Below are positions 1 to 10,248 of a stretch of DNA of 64,000 bases, one piece after another. The stretch is from contig NZ_KQ948032.1 of assembly GCF_001513965.1 (NCBI RefSeq), positions 114,206-178,205 of the forward strand, in the 5' to 3' direction. The notes beneath the pieces are model-generated. The model saw only the letters and a list, made by a program, of their open reading frames with translations. It was not told the DNA's origin and did not search any database. This stretch comes from Streptomyces cellostaticus. GTDB lineage: Bacteria > Actinomycetota > Actinomycetes > Streptomycetales > Streptomycetaceae. Positions within the stretch are counted from its first letter, which is position 1. Each line of letters opens with the position of its first letter. The position numbers and the translations under genes were made by a program.

Positions 1-510
1 GAATACACGCGGTCCCCGGCCCCGCACAGCCGGTCGGCACCGTGTGGATGCTCCTCCGTTCCGTGCCCGGCCATCGCCCATTCCACCCCCGGCTTGCTGC
101 CACTTCCGCAGCGCAACTATGCGCGGCCCGGACCGGGTCCGCAACACGGCTCGCTGGGCCGCGGGGGCCAAAAACCGGCGCTATGACCTGTTTTGGTACC
201 GGCTCCGCCCGTCGCATTGCAACAAGATGATGGTGGTGGCGCGCACGTCACGGGGGCATCGTTGGTCCCGCTTCCCCCAGGTGCTCCAGCACCTGGAGCG
301 GCCCTGGCCGGACACCCCCCGTTCGGCCGGGGCCGATGTATCGCGCCCACGGGGGTGGCGCGATGCGAGAGGGCCGCTCGGCACGTGACGCGGCGACGGT
401 CGAATACCCGCCGACGGTCGCCGCGTCTCGTGCCGACCTCGGGCACGCCTGTCCCGCACGCGCGGGTGACGTCCGCTCCCGCGCCGCGGTTGACCGGGCC
501 GCGCCGCCCG
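1..510. other. no supported gene
   Basis: No reading frame here has a convincing start, ribosome-binding site or recognisable protein. It lies 3' of the minus-strand sugar-binding protein gene. The permease and ATPase genes expected after such a gene are not seen before the window edge. Confidence 0.5.
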
Positions 511-1629
511 CTACCTCAGGCCGATCGCCGCGCAGGCCGCCTTGTACTTGGCGGTGCAGATCTCTCCGACGGTGTAGATCCCGTCCGAGATGACGGTGTC
601 CTTGATCTTGCTCTTGGTCAGGGCGCTCACCTGGACCAGCTTGGACGGGATGTCCTTGTCGGTGGGGCTGTCCACCTTGTCCTGGGTGAGGGCGTCGAAC
701 TGGATGTCCTTGCCCTGCACCTTGGTGACGGCCATCTGGGCGGCGGCCTCGGCCTCGTCCGGGTAGGACTTGTAGACGCTCATGTACTGCTCACCGGCGA
801 CGACCCGCTGCACCGCGTCCAGTTCGGAGTCCTGACCGGTGATCGGGGGCAGCTTGGTGACACCGGCCGCCTCCAGGGCCTTGATGACGCCGCCGGCCAT
901 GCCGTCGTTGGCGGCGTAGACCGCGGCGATGTTGTTCTTGCCGATCTTGCTGATCGCCTCGGTCATCTCGGCCTGGGCGTTCTCCGGCTTCCAGTCCTTG
1001 GTGTCGAAGCTCGCCGCGATGTCCACCTTGCCGTTCAGCTCGGAGAGCGCGCCCTGCTTGAACTGCTTGGCGTTCGGGTCGGTGGGCGAGCCGTTCACCA
1101 TGACGACCTTGTCGGAGGTGTCGACGTTCGACCCCAGCGCCTCCAGCACCGAACGGCCCTGCACCTCGCCGACCAGCTCGTTGTCGAAGGAGATGTAGGC
1201 GTCGATCGGACCCTCGGCCAGCCGGTCGTAGGCGATGACCGGAATGCCCGCGTCCTTGGCCTTCTTCACCTCGCCGGCGATGGCGTGCGAGTCGACCGCG
1301 TCGAGCAGGATGATGTCGACCTTGTCGTCGATCATCTGCTGCAACTGGCCGGCCTGCCGGGCGGCGTCCGCGTTGGCGTTGGCGTACTCGACCTTGCCCC
1401 GCTTGTTGGTCAGGTCGGAGACCTTGCTCTTGATGATGGGGTAGTCGAACTTGTCGTAGCGGGTGTTCGCCTTCTCCGGCAGCAGCAGCCCGATGGTGAC
1501 GTCGTCGCCCTTCGTCGGGCTCGCGCTCGCGCCGTCCCCCGTCGCGTTCAGCACGCCGCAGCCGGCGAGCGAGAGGGTCATCGTGGACGCGGCCACGGAT
1601 ATGGCGATACGGCGCATTCGGGGGCTCAC
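511..1629 (-). CDS. sugar ABC transporter substrate-binding lipoprotein
   Basis: This is a periplasmic-binding-protein-like (XylF/RbsB family) solute receptor expected to be lipid-anchored outside the membrane and to deliver a sugar to an ABC importer. The N-terminus has basic residues, a hydrophobic stretch and the lipobox LAGC, with Cys about residue 24. The rest has the two-lobed sugar-binding pattern: VTIGLLLPEK near the start, DAVDSHAIAGEV in the first lobe, AVYAANDGMAGG in the second. At 372 residues it is of normal length. The GTG at 1629 is followed by an in-frame ATG at 1617 that could also serve. The partner transporter genes are not in the window, so the sugar cannot be assigned. 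Confidence 0.85.
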   Translation of the reverse strand: MSPRMRRIAISVAASTMTLSLAGCGVLNATGDGASASPTKGDDVTIGLLLPEKANTRYDKFDYPIIKSKVSDLTNKRGKVEYANANADAARQAGQLQQMIDDKVDIILLDAVDSHAIAGEVKKAKDAGIPVIAYDRLAEGPIDAYISFDNELVGEVQGRSVLEALGSNVDTSDKVVMVNGSPTDPNAKQFKQGALSELNGKVDIAASFDTKDWKPENAQAEMTEAISKIGKNNIAAVYAANDGMAGGVIKALEAAGVTKLPPITGQDSELDAVQRVVAGEQYMSVYKSYPDEAEAAAQMAVTKVQGKDIQFDALTQDKVDSPTDKDIPSKLVQVSALTKSKIKDTVISDGIYTVGEICTAKYKAACAAIGLR

Positions 1630-1873
1630 TTCAGGTGCGTTCCGGACGTGGGTGCTGCTTTACGACCCAGGTGTCTGAAAAGACAACGCGGAGCCGCCAC
1701 CCGGCGTCAAGGAGAACTACTTAACGAGTGCGCAACAGCACGCTCCGCTGCACCTGTGAAGAAAAATCGGAACCCCCTCCAAACACCCTTTACGGACCCT
1801 CCATCCAAGAGAAGTTCAAGGAAGGGCAAAGATACGGCCGGGTCCTGCCACCGCGTCCGGACCCGGACGCGCC

Positions 1874-1913
1874 GCAGGGGCCCGGCGGTTCCCATGAACC
1901 TCCGGGCCCCTGC
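1874..1913 (-). terminator. terminator of the dnaK operon
   Basis: A GC-rich inverted repeat of about 17 bp (GCAGGGGCCCGG...CCGGGCCCCTGC, loop CCCATG) lies 20 bp past the hspR stop codon. It separates the chaperone operon from the sugar-binding protein gene. Confidence 0.75.
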
Positions 1914-1933
1914 GGGCTCTGCTCAGACGCTGT

Positions 1934-2389
1934 TCAGTCCTGCTGCTGCCGCTTGGGCCGCCACACCACCAGCGCGCTGGTCTGCTGCACCTCCTGGTAC
2001 GGAACCAGGTCGCGGCGGTAGGAGGCGTGGACGGCGGCCTCGCGCTGCTGCATCGCGGCCGCCGCGCCGTCCAGGGCCGCCCCCAGCTCCGCGACGCGGG
2101 ACTGGAGCGCGGCGACCTGGTTCTCCAGTTCGATGATGCGCTTGATTCCGGCCAGGTTGATGCCCTCGTCCTGCGACAGCGCCTGCACCTGGCGGAGCAG
2201 TTCGATGTCGCGGGCCGAGTAGCGACGGCCCCGCCCGGCGGTGCGGTCCGGGGAGACCAGACCGAGGCGGTCGTACTGGCGCAGCGTCTGCGGGTGGAGT
2301 CCGGAGAGCTGGGCCGCCACCGAGATGACGTAGACCGGGGTCTCCTCGGTCAGTTCATAGGGATTCCGTCGACGGCCTGAAGTGTCCAT
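1934..2389 (-). CDS. hspR: HspR, MerR-family heat-shock repressor
   Basis: HspR binds HAIR inverted repeats and represses the dnaK operon, with DnaK acting as co-repressor in Streptomyces. The 151-residue protein opens with a MerR-type winged helix-turn-helix (VYVISVAAQLSGLHPQTLR, then YDRLGLVSPDR and the arginine-rich GRGRRYSARDIELL). A coiled-coil follows (residues about 75-110), then a basic tail. The gene follows dnaJ with an 8-bp gap. The ATG at 2389 is preferred because GGGAGA lies upstream at usable distance; an in-frame TTG at 2401 would sit almost on that ribosome site. As last gene of the operon it closes an autoregulatory loop with the two HAIR elements upstream of dnaK. Confidence 0.95.
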   Translation of the reverse strand: MDTSGRRRNPYELTEETPVYVISVAAQLSGLHPQTLRQYDRLGLVSPDRTAGRGRRYSARDIELLRQVQALSQDEGINLAGIKRIIELENQVAALQSRVAELGAALDGAAAAMQQREAAVHASYRRDLVPYQEVQQTSALVVWRPKRQQQD

Positions 2390-2397
2390 GGCAGCTC

Positions 2398-3567
2398 TCA
2401 ATCTCCCTTCGCGGCCTCGAACAGCTCCGCCCGCGGGTCCTCGCCCGCGGTCGCCTCGCGATACGCCTCCAGTGCGTCACGAGCCTTCCCCGCCACGTCC
2501 TTCGGGACACTCACCTCGACGGTGACCAGCAGATCGCCGCGGGTGCCGTCCTTGCGGACCGCGCCCTTGCCCCGGGCGCGCATGGTGCGGCCGTTGGGCG
2601 TGCCGGGCGGCAGCTTCAGGGTGACGGCCGGACCACCGAGGGTCGGGACCCGCACCTCGCCGCCGAGGGCCGCCTCCGCGAACGTCACCGGCACGGTGAC
2701 GGTGAGGTTGTCGCCCTTGCGCCCGAACACCGGGTGCTCGCCGACGTGGACCATCACATACAGGTCGCCCGCCGGTCCGCCCCGCTCGCCGGGCGCGCCC
2801 TTGCCGCGCAGCCGGATCCGCTGCCCGTCGGTCACCCCGGCCGGGATACGGACCTGCATGGTGCGCGACGACTTGGCGCGGCCGCTGCCCTTGCACTCCA
2901 GGCAGGGGTGCTCGGCGATCAGACCGCGGCCCTTGCAGTCGGGGCACGGGTCGGTGAGCGAGAACCCGCCGCCCGAGCCCCGCGCGACCTGCCCGGTGCC
3001 GACGCAGGTCGGGCACACCCGCGGTGTGCCGTTCTTGTCGCCGGTGCCCGAGCAGGCCTTGCAGGGCGCCTGGGAGGACATCCTGAGGGGCACCGTGGCG
3101 CCCTCGATGGCCTCCGTGAAGCTCAGCGTGACCTCGGACTCGATGTCCTGGCCGCGCCGGGGCTGGGTGCGGGTGCCCGTGCCGCCGCCGCGGTTGAACA
3201 GGCCCCCGAAGACGTCACCGAGTCCGCCGCCGAAGCCTCCGCTCTGGGCGGTGCCTCCTCCTCCGAAGAGGTCGCCCAGGTCGAAGTTGTAGGAGCCGCC
3301 GGCGCCCGGCCCGGGGCGGAAGCCGCCGTTGCCGAACAGGGCGCGTGCCTCGTCGTACTCCTTGCGCTTCTTCGGGTCGCCGAGGATGTCGTTCGCCTCG
3401 GAGATCTCCTTGAAGCGCTCCTCCGCCTTGGCGTTGCCCTTGTTGGCGTCCGGGTGGAACTCGCGGGCGAGCTTCCGGTACGCCTTCTTGATCTCGGCCT
3501 CGGTGGCGTCCTTGGGGACGCCGAGGACCTTGTAGAAGTCCTTCTCGATGAAGTCCTTGGTGCTCAT
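2398..3567 (-). CDS. dnaJ: DnaJ co-chaperone
   Basis: This is a type I Hsp40 that stimulates DnaK ATPase and presents unfolded substrates. In the 389-residue protein the J domain occupies about residues 8-75 with the essential HPD (EFHPDANKG). A Gly/Phe-rich linker runs to about 140. A zinc-binding region of four CxxCxGxG-type repeats follows at about 168-235 (CKACSGTG, CPTCVGTG, CPDCKGRG, CLECKGSG), then the C-terminal substrate-binding domains. It sits between grpE (36-bp gap) and hspR in the same minus-strand operon. The ATG at 3567 is preceded by GGAGGGACG. Nothing is missing relative to the family. Confidence 0.97.
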   Translation of the reverse strand: MSTKDFIEKDFYKVLGVPKDATEAEIKKAYRKLAREFHPDANKGNAKAEERFKEISEANDILGDPKKRKEYDEARALFGNGGFRPGPGAGGSYNFDLGDLFGGGGTAQSGGFGGGLGDVFGGLFNRGGGTGTRTQPRRGQDIESEVTLSFTEAIEGATVPLRMSSQAPCKACSGTGDKNGTPRVCPTCVGTGQVARGSGGGFSLTDPCPDCKGRGLIAEHPCLECKGSGRAKSSRTMQVRIPAGVTDGQRIRLRGKGAPGERGGPAGDLYVMVHVGEHPVFGRKGDNLTVTVPVTFAEAALGGEVRVPTLGGPAVTLKLPPGTPNGRTMRARGKGAVRKDGTRGDLLVTVEVSVPKDVAGKARDALEAYREATAGEDPRAELFEAAKGD

Positions 3568-3603
3568 CCCCGACGTCCCTCCTCCCTGTCTTCAGTGATT
3601 ACG

Positions 3604-4262
3604 TCAGCCCTCCTCCGGGCCACCGTTCTCCTTGTCGTCGGCGGCGCCGGTCGCCGGGCTCTCCTCGGCGTCCTCGGCCTTGACGGTCTGCGCGCCGGGC
3701 TGGGGTTCGGCGACGGCCACCCGCGCGGGGCGGATGGTGCGCTCGCCGATGCGATACCCGGGCTGCAGGATGGCCACGCACGTCGTCTCGGTGACGTCGG
3801 GCGCGTAGCTGTGCATCAGCGCCTCGTGGATCGTCGGGTCGAAGGGCTCGCCCTCCTTGCCGAACTGCTGCAGGCCCATCTTGGCTGCGACGGTCTCCAG
3901 CGACTCGGCCACCGACTTGAAGCCGCCGACCAGTTCGCCGTGTTCCCGCGCGCGGCCGATGTCGTCGAGCACGGGCAGGAGCTCGGTCAGGAGGTTCGCG
4001 ATGGCGATCTCCCGGACCGCGACCCGGTCGCGCTCGACTCGGCGGCGGTAGTTCTGGTACTCGGCCTGGAGCCGCTGGAGGTCCAGCGTGCGCTCGTTCA
4101 GTGCCGTGCGCACCTGGTCCAGCTGGGCCACCAGGCCCACATCTGCTGCTACGTCCCCGGCCGGGGCCGCCCCCTCCTCGGGGGCGGCCTTCGACTCGGC
4201 GTCGTCGGAGGTGGCGCCGGAGGGGACGTCGGGCTTCTCCTCGAAGCCCGGGGTCTCCTCCG

Positions 4263-4266
<4 letters not shown>
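3604..4266 (-). CDS. grpE: GrpE nucleotide exchange factor
   Basis: GrpE releases ADP from DnaK. The 220-residue protein has an acidic, low-complexity N-terminus, a long alpha-helical dimerisation segment (LNERTLDLQRLQAEYQNYRRR, about residues 55-75) and the conserved beta domain with MGLQQFGKEGEPFDP and HEALM. The family signature ends near ILQPGYRIGERTIRPARVAV. The start is a GTG at 4266 that overlaps the dnaK stop (GTGA), which indicates translational coupling. A Glu/Ala-rich tail follows the beta domain. Confidence 0.95.
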
Positions 4267-6107
<1,841 letters not shown>

Positions 6108-6126
6108 GGTTGATTCCTCCAGCTGA

Positions 6127-6147
6127 CTTGAGTGGAACAGGCTCAAG
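6127..6147. promoter_or_regulatory. HAIR operator 1 (HspR site)
   Basis: CTTGAGT-N7-GCTCAAG matches the HspR-associated inverted repeat CTTGAGT-N7-ACTCAAG with one mismatch. It lies just downstream of the inferred -10, where bound HspR would block initiation of dnaK. Confidence 0.9.
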
Positions 6148-6174
6148 TGTGCACGAGGAGGTTCGCTCGGTCAA
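6146..6174 (-). promoter_or_regulatory. dnaK promoter (vegetative type)
   Basis: On the minus strand TTGACC (6174-6169) and CACACT (6151-6146) are separated by 17 bp. This gives a plausible -35/-10 pair for the principal sigma factor, about 40 bp before the dnaK start and between the two HAIR elements. The -10 is a weak match (A2 and T6 conserved). Confidence 0.55.
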
Positions 6175-6178
6175 CAGA

Positions 6179-6199
6179 CCTGAGTCAGCAGGACTCAAC
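6179..6199. promoter_or_regulatory. HAIR operator 2 (HspR site)
   Basis: CCTGAGT-N7-ACTCAAC is a second, imperfect HAIR element just upstream of the -35. It begins 3 bp beyond the stop codon of the neighbouring membrane protein gene. Two sites bracketing one promoter suggest cooperative HspR-DnaK binding. Confidence 0.8.
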
Positions 6200-6201
6200 T
6201 C

Positions 6202-7230
6202 TTATCCGTTCCTTACACGCAACTGCCCTCTGACCTGCGTGGATGTGTCCCTGCGACGCGGCTGAGGCAGTTGAACAGGCACCCGAAAGAGTACGAGCGC
6301 GGCGAAGAGCACCCCTCCGGCCACCCACAGCACGGCCCCCTCCCCCGTCCACCCGGTGTGCACGAGCACCCCCACGAGCACCGCGGAGAAGGAAGCGGCG
6401 CCCAGCAGCACGACGGCACCCTGGGGCGTGAGCCCGAGCCGCCGCAGCCGGTGTGCGAGGTGGTCCGGGCCGCGCCGGAGCAGCGGCCGGCGGGCCGTGC
6501 TGCGCGCGAGGAGCACGAGCAGGAAGTCGGCGGCGGCGACGGCGCCGAGACAGAACAGCACGCCTGTGGTGGGCCCCAGCGCGTACCCCGCGCGCGTGAA
6601 GACGGCGGCCGAGGAGAGCAGAAACCCCGTGAACAGCGACCCGGAGGCCCCGAGCCCCACCCGCGCGGGATGCCAGTTGTGCATCAGGAAGCCGGTGAGG
6701 GCGGCGGCGAACACGCTGAGCAGCACGGCGAGCCCGTCCATCACCTCGGCGGCGGCGACGGCCCCCGCCCCGAAGGCGGTGATCACCCCGACCGTTCCGG
6801 CCAGCCCGTCGGCATGGTCGAGCCCCTTGAAGGCGAGCGAGGCGAAGACGATCCAGCCGATGGCCAGGATCCCGCCCCAGAAGCCCGTCTCGTCGTACGG
6901 CACGACACAGGCCGCCGCCACGGCCGTACCGGCGACCAGGACCCGCGCCCGCAGCCGCCACACGTCGGCGACCAGCCCCAGCAGGGCGACGGCCGCGCCG
7001 GCCACGAGCAGCTCGCCGACCCCGTCGCCGAGCGGAGCGACCTTCGTCCACTCCCCCGCCCAGGCGACCAGACAGGTGACAGCCACGACGGCCACCCCTC
7101 CGAGCACCGGCAGAGGCCGCTGCCGCCGCCGGTCGAGAATCCCCGCACGCAGAGCGGGCACCCGGAGCAGCGCCGCGAGCACGGCGGTGAGGAGAAGGGC
7201 GGCGGAGGCCGCGGCGATCCCGTATAGCAC
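6202..7230 (-). CDS. MraY/WecA-like membrane protein, catalytic residues degenerate
   Basis: A 342-residue polytopic protein (about 10 hydrophobic segments) with the outline of the glycosyltransferase 4 family, which transfers a sugar-1-phosphate to polyprenyl phosphate. Family landmarks are recognisable but altered. The usual DD pair appears as GLVADVWRLR, the Asp-rich loop as KGLDHADGLAG, and the GDSGS loop as GLGASGSLFTG. The late His/Arg-rich loop HLAHRLRRLGL followed by a TPQGA-like helix is intact. Loss of two of the expected acidic residues suggests it may not be an active transferase. It lies upstream of dnaK on the same strand and ends 3 bp before HAIR 2. A divergent function or a scaffold role is an inference. 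Confidence 0.7.
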   Translation of the reverse strand: MLYGIAAASAALLLTAVLAALLRVPALRAGILDRRRQRPLPVLGGVAVVAVTCLVAWAGEWTKVAPLGDGVGELLVAGAAVALLGLVADVWRLRARVLVAGTAVAAACVVPYDETGFWGGILAIGWIVFASLAFKGLDHADGLAGTVGVITAFGAGAVAAAEVMDGLAVLLSVFAAALTGFLMHNWHPARVGLGASGSLFTGFLLSSAAVFTRAGYALGPTTGVLFCLGAVAAADFLLVLLARSTARRPLLRRGPDHLAHRLRRLGLTPQGAVVLLGAASFSAVLVGVLVHTGWTGEGAVLWVAGGVLFAALVLFRVPVQLPQPRRRDTSTQVRGQLRVRNG

Positions 7231-7423
7231 GGCTCTAAGTTAGGCGCGAATGTAGCAATTCGGTACGAATAACACGATCAGATCGCCTGTCGGCTCAGGC
7301 TCCCCTCAGCGACCCAGATCACCTCGCTCCTGGCTACAGTGCGAGGAAGGATGCAGGTAGTCTCAGACGGACTGCATAAGTTACCGCTTAGTAATCTCCC
7401 TCGCAGGCCCGAGGAGCCCCGAA

Positions 7424-9691
7424 ATGCAACTCGCCGCGATCATCGTGTCGCTGGTTCTGATCGTGGTCGGCGTGGCCCTGTTCGCCCGCGCCCTCCTCCA
7501 GATCTACACCTTCATGCGGCTCGGCCAGAACGTGCCCGCAGGCACCCGCACCGACGAGCCCGTACAGCGCACCGTCACCGTGGCCAAGGAGTTCCTCGGC
7601 CATACCCGGATGAACCGCTGGGGGATCGTCGGCGTCGCGCACTGGTTCGTGGCGGTCGGCTTCTTCTCGCTGCTGCTGACGATCGTCAACGCCATCGGCC
7701 AGCTGTTCCAGGCCGACTGGATCCTGCCGGTCATCGGTGACTGGGCGCCGTACAACGTCTTCGTCGAGTTCCTCGGCACCATGACGGCGCTCGGCATCCT
7801 GACCCTGATCGTGATCCGGCAGCTGAGCAAGCCGAACAAGCCGGGCCGCAAGTCCCGCTTCGCCGGCTCCAACTTCGGCCAGGCGTACTTCGTCGAGGCC
7901 GTCATCCTCATCGTCGGCGTCTGCATCTTCATGCTGCACGCGCTGGAGGGCGCCCAGCACCACGTGGACGGCTACGAGGCCTCGTTCTTCATCTCGTACC
8001 CGGTGGTGGCGTGGTTCAGGGGCATGGACGTCTCCACGCTCCAGAACCTCACGTACTTCTTCGCGGGCCTGAAGATCGCGACCTCCTTCATCTGGATGAT
8101 CACGGTCGCCCTGAAGACCGACATGGGCGTCGCCTGGCACCGCTTCCTCGCCTTCCCGAACATCTGGTTCAAGCGGAACGCGAACGGCGAGACCTCCCTG
8201 GGCGCCCTGCTCCCGATGACCTCCGGCGGCAAGCCGATCGACTTCACCGACCCCGGTGACGACGACGTCTTCGGCGTCTCCCAGGTGGAGCAGTTCTCCT
8301 GGAAGGGCCTGCTGGACTTCTCCACGTGCACCGAGTGCGGACGCTGCCAGTCGCAGTGCCCCGCCTGGAACACCGGCAAGCCGCTCTCCCCGAAGCTGCT
8401 GATCATGTCGCTGCGGGACAACGCGCACGCCAAGGCGCCGTACCTGCTGGCCGGCGGCGGCAAGACGGTGGAGGGCGAGGAGAAGGCGAGCGAGGAGCAG
8501 CTGGCGGGCGTCCCCGCCGCCGCCCTGGCCGAGGCCGAGCGGCCCCTCATCGGCACCGCCGAGGAGAACGGCGTCATCGACCCGGACGTCCTGTGGTCCT
8601 GCACCACCTGCGGCGCCTGTGTCGAGCAGTGCCCGGTGGACATCGAGCACGTCGACCACATCGTCGACATGCGCCGCTACCAGGTGATGATCGAGTCCGC
8701 GTTCCCGTCCGAGGCGGGCACGATGCTCAAGAACCTGGAGAAGAAGGGCAACCCCTGGGGCCTGGCCAAGAAGCAGCGCCTGGAGTGGACCAAGGAGGTC
8801 GACTTCGAGGTCCCGGTCGTCGGCAAGGACATCGAGGACCTCACCGAGGTCGAGTACCTCTACTGGGTCGGCTGCGCGGGTGCCCTGGAGGACCGCGCCA
8901 AGAAGACCACCAAGGCCTTCGCCGAGCTGCTGCACATCGCGGGCGTGAAGTTCGCGATCATGGGCGGCGACGAGAAGTGCACCGGTGACTCCGCCCGCCG
9001 CCTCGGCAACGAGCCCCTGTTCCAGGAGCTCGGCATGGAGAACGTGGCCGCGCTGAACATGGCCTTCGGCGAGGACGACGAGGACGAGTCGACCAAGAAG
9101 CCGAAGTCGGCCAAGAAGATCGTCGCCACCTGCCCGCACTGCCTCAACACGCTCGGCAACGAGTACCCGCAGCTCGGCGGCGACTACGAGGTCATCCACC
9201 ACACCCAGCTGCTCCAGCACCTGGTGGACGAGGGCAAGCTGATCCCGGTCACCCCGGTCGAGGGCATCATCACGTACCACGACCCGTGCTACCTGGGCCG
9301 CCACAACAAGATCTACACGCCCCCGCGCGAGATCATCGGCAAGGTCCCGGGCCTGCGCAACGAGGAGATGCACCGCCACAAGGAGCGCGGCTTCTGCTGC
9401 GGCGCCGGTGGCGCGCGGATGTGGATGGAGGAGCGGATCGGCAAGCGCATCAACAACGAGCGTGTCGATGAAGCCCTGTCGCTCAACCCCGACATCGTCT
9501 CCACCGCCTGCCCGTTCTGCCTGGTCATGCTGACCGACTCGGTCAACGGCAAGAAGAACGAGGGCAAGGCCAAGGAGTCCGTCCAGGTCGTGGACGTCGC
9601 CCAGCTGCTCCTGGACTCCGTCAGGACGCCGGTCGACCCGGCGGGCGAGACGGAGGCCGCGAGCGAGCCGGAGCCGGAGCCGGTGAAGTAA
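7424..9691 (+). CDS. membrane (Fe-S) oxidoreductase with CCG domains
   Basis: A 755-residue redox protein that probably moves electrons between a quinone pool and soluble partners. Residues about 1-240 form a NarI-like membrane section with several transmembrane helices. Two ferredoxin-type 4Fe-4S motifs follow (CTECGRCQSQCP near residue 305; CTTCGACVEQCP near 395). Next come two cysteine-rich CCG domains of the HdrB/GlpC type, marked by GCAGALED, CPHCLNTLGNEYP, HDPCYLGRHN and GFCCGAGGARMW. The tail is acidic. This architecture is common in actinobacteria; no partner subunit is adjacent, so the substrate is unknown. It is divergent from the MraY-like gene and ends at a strong bidirectional terminator. 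Confidence 0.9.
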   Translation: MQLAAIIVSLVLIVVGVALFARALLQIYTFMRLGQNVPAGTRTDEPVQRTVTVAKEFLGHTRMNRWGIVGVAHWFVAVGFFSLLLTIVNAIGQLFQADWILPVIGDWAPYNVFVEFLGTMTALGILTLIVIRQLSKPNKPGRKSRFAGSNFGQAYFVEAVILIVGVCIFMLHALEGAQHHVDGYEASFFISYPVVAWFRGMDVSTLQNLTYFFAGLKIATSFIWMITVALKTDMGVAWHRFLAFPNIWFKRNANGETSLGALLPMTSGGKPIDFTDPGDDDVFGVSQVEQFSWKGLLDFSTCTECGRCQSQCPAWNTGKPLSPKLLIMSLRDNAHAKAPYLLAGGGKTVEGEEKASEEQLAGVPAAALAEAERPLIGTAEENGVIDPDVLWSCTTCGACVEQCPVDIEHVDHIVDMRRYQVMIESAFPSEAGTMLKNLEKKGNPWGLAKKQRLEWTKEVDFEVPVVGKDIEDLTEVEYLYWVGCAGALEDRAKKTTKAFAELLHIAGVKFAIMGGDEKCTGDSARRLGNEPLFQELGMENVAALNMAFGEDDEDESTKKPKSAKKIVATCPHCLNTLGNEYPQLGGDYEVIHHTQLLQHLVDEGKLIPVTPVEGIITYHDPCYLGRHNKIYTPPREIIGKVPGLRNEEMHRHKERGFCCGAGGARMWMEERIGKRINNERVDEALSLNPDIVSTACPFCLVMLTDSVNGKKNEGKAKESVQVVDVAQLLLDSVRTPVDPAGETEAASEPEPEPVK

Positions 9692-9709
9692 CCGGCCGCC
9701 GAAAAGCCC

Positions 9710-9750
9710 GACGGCGCCCCCCTGACCCGCACAGGCAGGGGGGCGCCGTC
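9710..9750. terminator. bidirectional terminator
   Basis: GACGGCGCCCCCCTG is followed after 11 bp by its exact complement (15-bp stem), with an A-run before it. It lies between the convergent Fe-S oxidoreductase and monooxygenase genes and can serve both. Confidence 0.85.
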
Positions 9751-9773
9751 GTATCCGTCAGACGCTCAGACGC

Positions 9774-10100
9774 TCAGGCGCCCTTCGGTCCCGCCTGCTG
9801 CACCACCTCGAAGGACCACAGGGTGGAACCGCTGGCCGCGGGCTTCGGCCGCTCGCCGCCCTCGCCGGTGCCCTGGTGCGCGGACTTCATCGGCCCCTCC
9901 ATCCACGCCTGGAACGACTCGTCGTCGCGCCAGCGCGTGTAGACGAGGTAGGTGTCGGTGCCCTCGACGGGGCGCAGCAGCTCGAACCACTCGAACCCGT
10001 CGGAGTTCTCCACGGCGTGGGCCCGCGAGGCGAACCGCTTCTCCAGAACCTCCCGCTGCTCGGCGGGCACGGTCAGCACGTTGATCTTGACTACGCTCAT
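9774..10100 (-). CDS. antibiotic-biosynthesis-monooxygenase (ABM) domain protein
   Basis: A 108-residue ABM/ferredoxin-like fold protein. The pattern MSVVKINVLTVP, FASRAHAVENSDGFEWFELLRP and DTYLVYTRWRDDESFQAWM matches the dimeric alpha-beta barrel family, which includes cofactor-free oxygenases and IsdG-like haem-degrading enzymes. The IsdG-type haem residues cannot be assigned with confidence, so a housekeeping monooxygenase role is an inference. The ATG at 10100 was chosen over longer frames because the conserved first strand begins there. It is monocistronic and ends at the shared terminator. Confidence 0.8.
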   Translation of the reverse strand: MSVVKINVLTVPAEQREVLEKRFASRAHAVENSDGFEWFELLRPVEGTDTYLVYTRWRDDESFQAWMEGPMKSAHQGTGEGGERPKPAASGSTLWSFEVVQQAGPKGA

Positions 10101-10248
10101 GGGTCCATCCTGCCCCGGCTCCCCCGCTCCGGCTCGGGCGGCACCCACACGTGACCCCGCGTGACCGATCCCGCAACCCCCTTACCGCACCACTCGAACA
10201 CGTGCATCATTGCGAGGTTGTTGTGCGTCGGGGCGGACGGGGTGAACG

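Noticed and set aside
193..2136. Plus-strand frame of 647 codons over the sugar-binding protein gene
   Set aside because: Antisense shadow of high-GC coding DNA; the minus-strand lipoprotein and the hspR end explain the region, and the frame has no domain.
7388..9379. Minus-strand 663-codon frame opposite the Fe-S oxidoreductase
   Set aside because: Antisense shadow; all Cys motifs are in the plus-strand protein.
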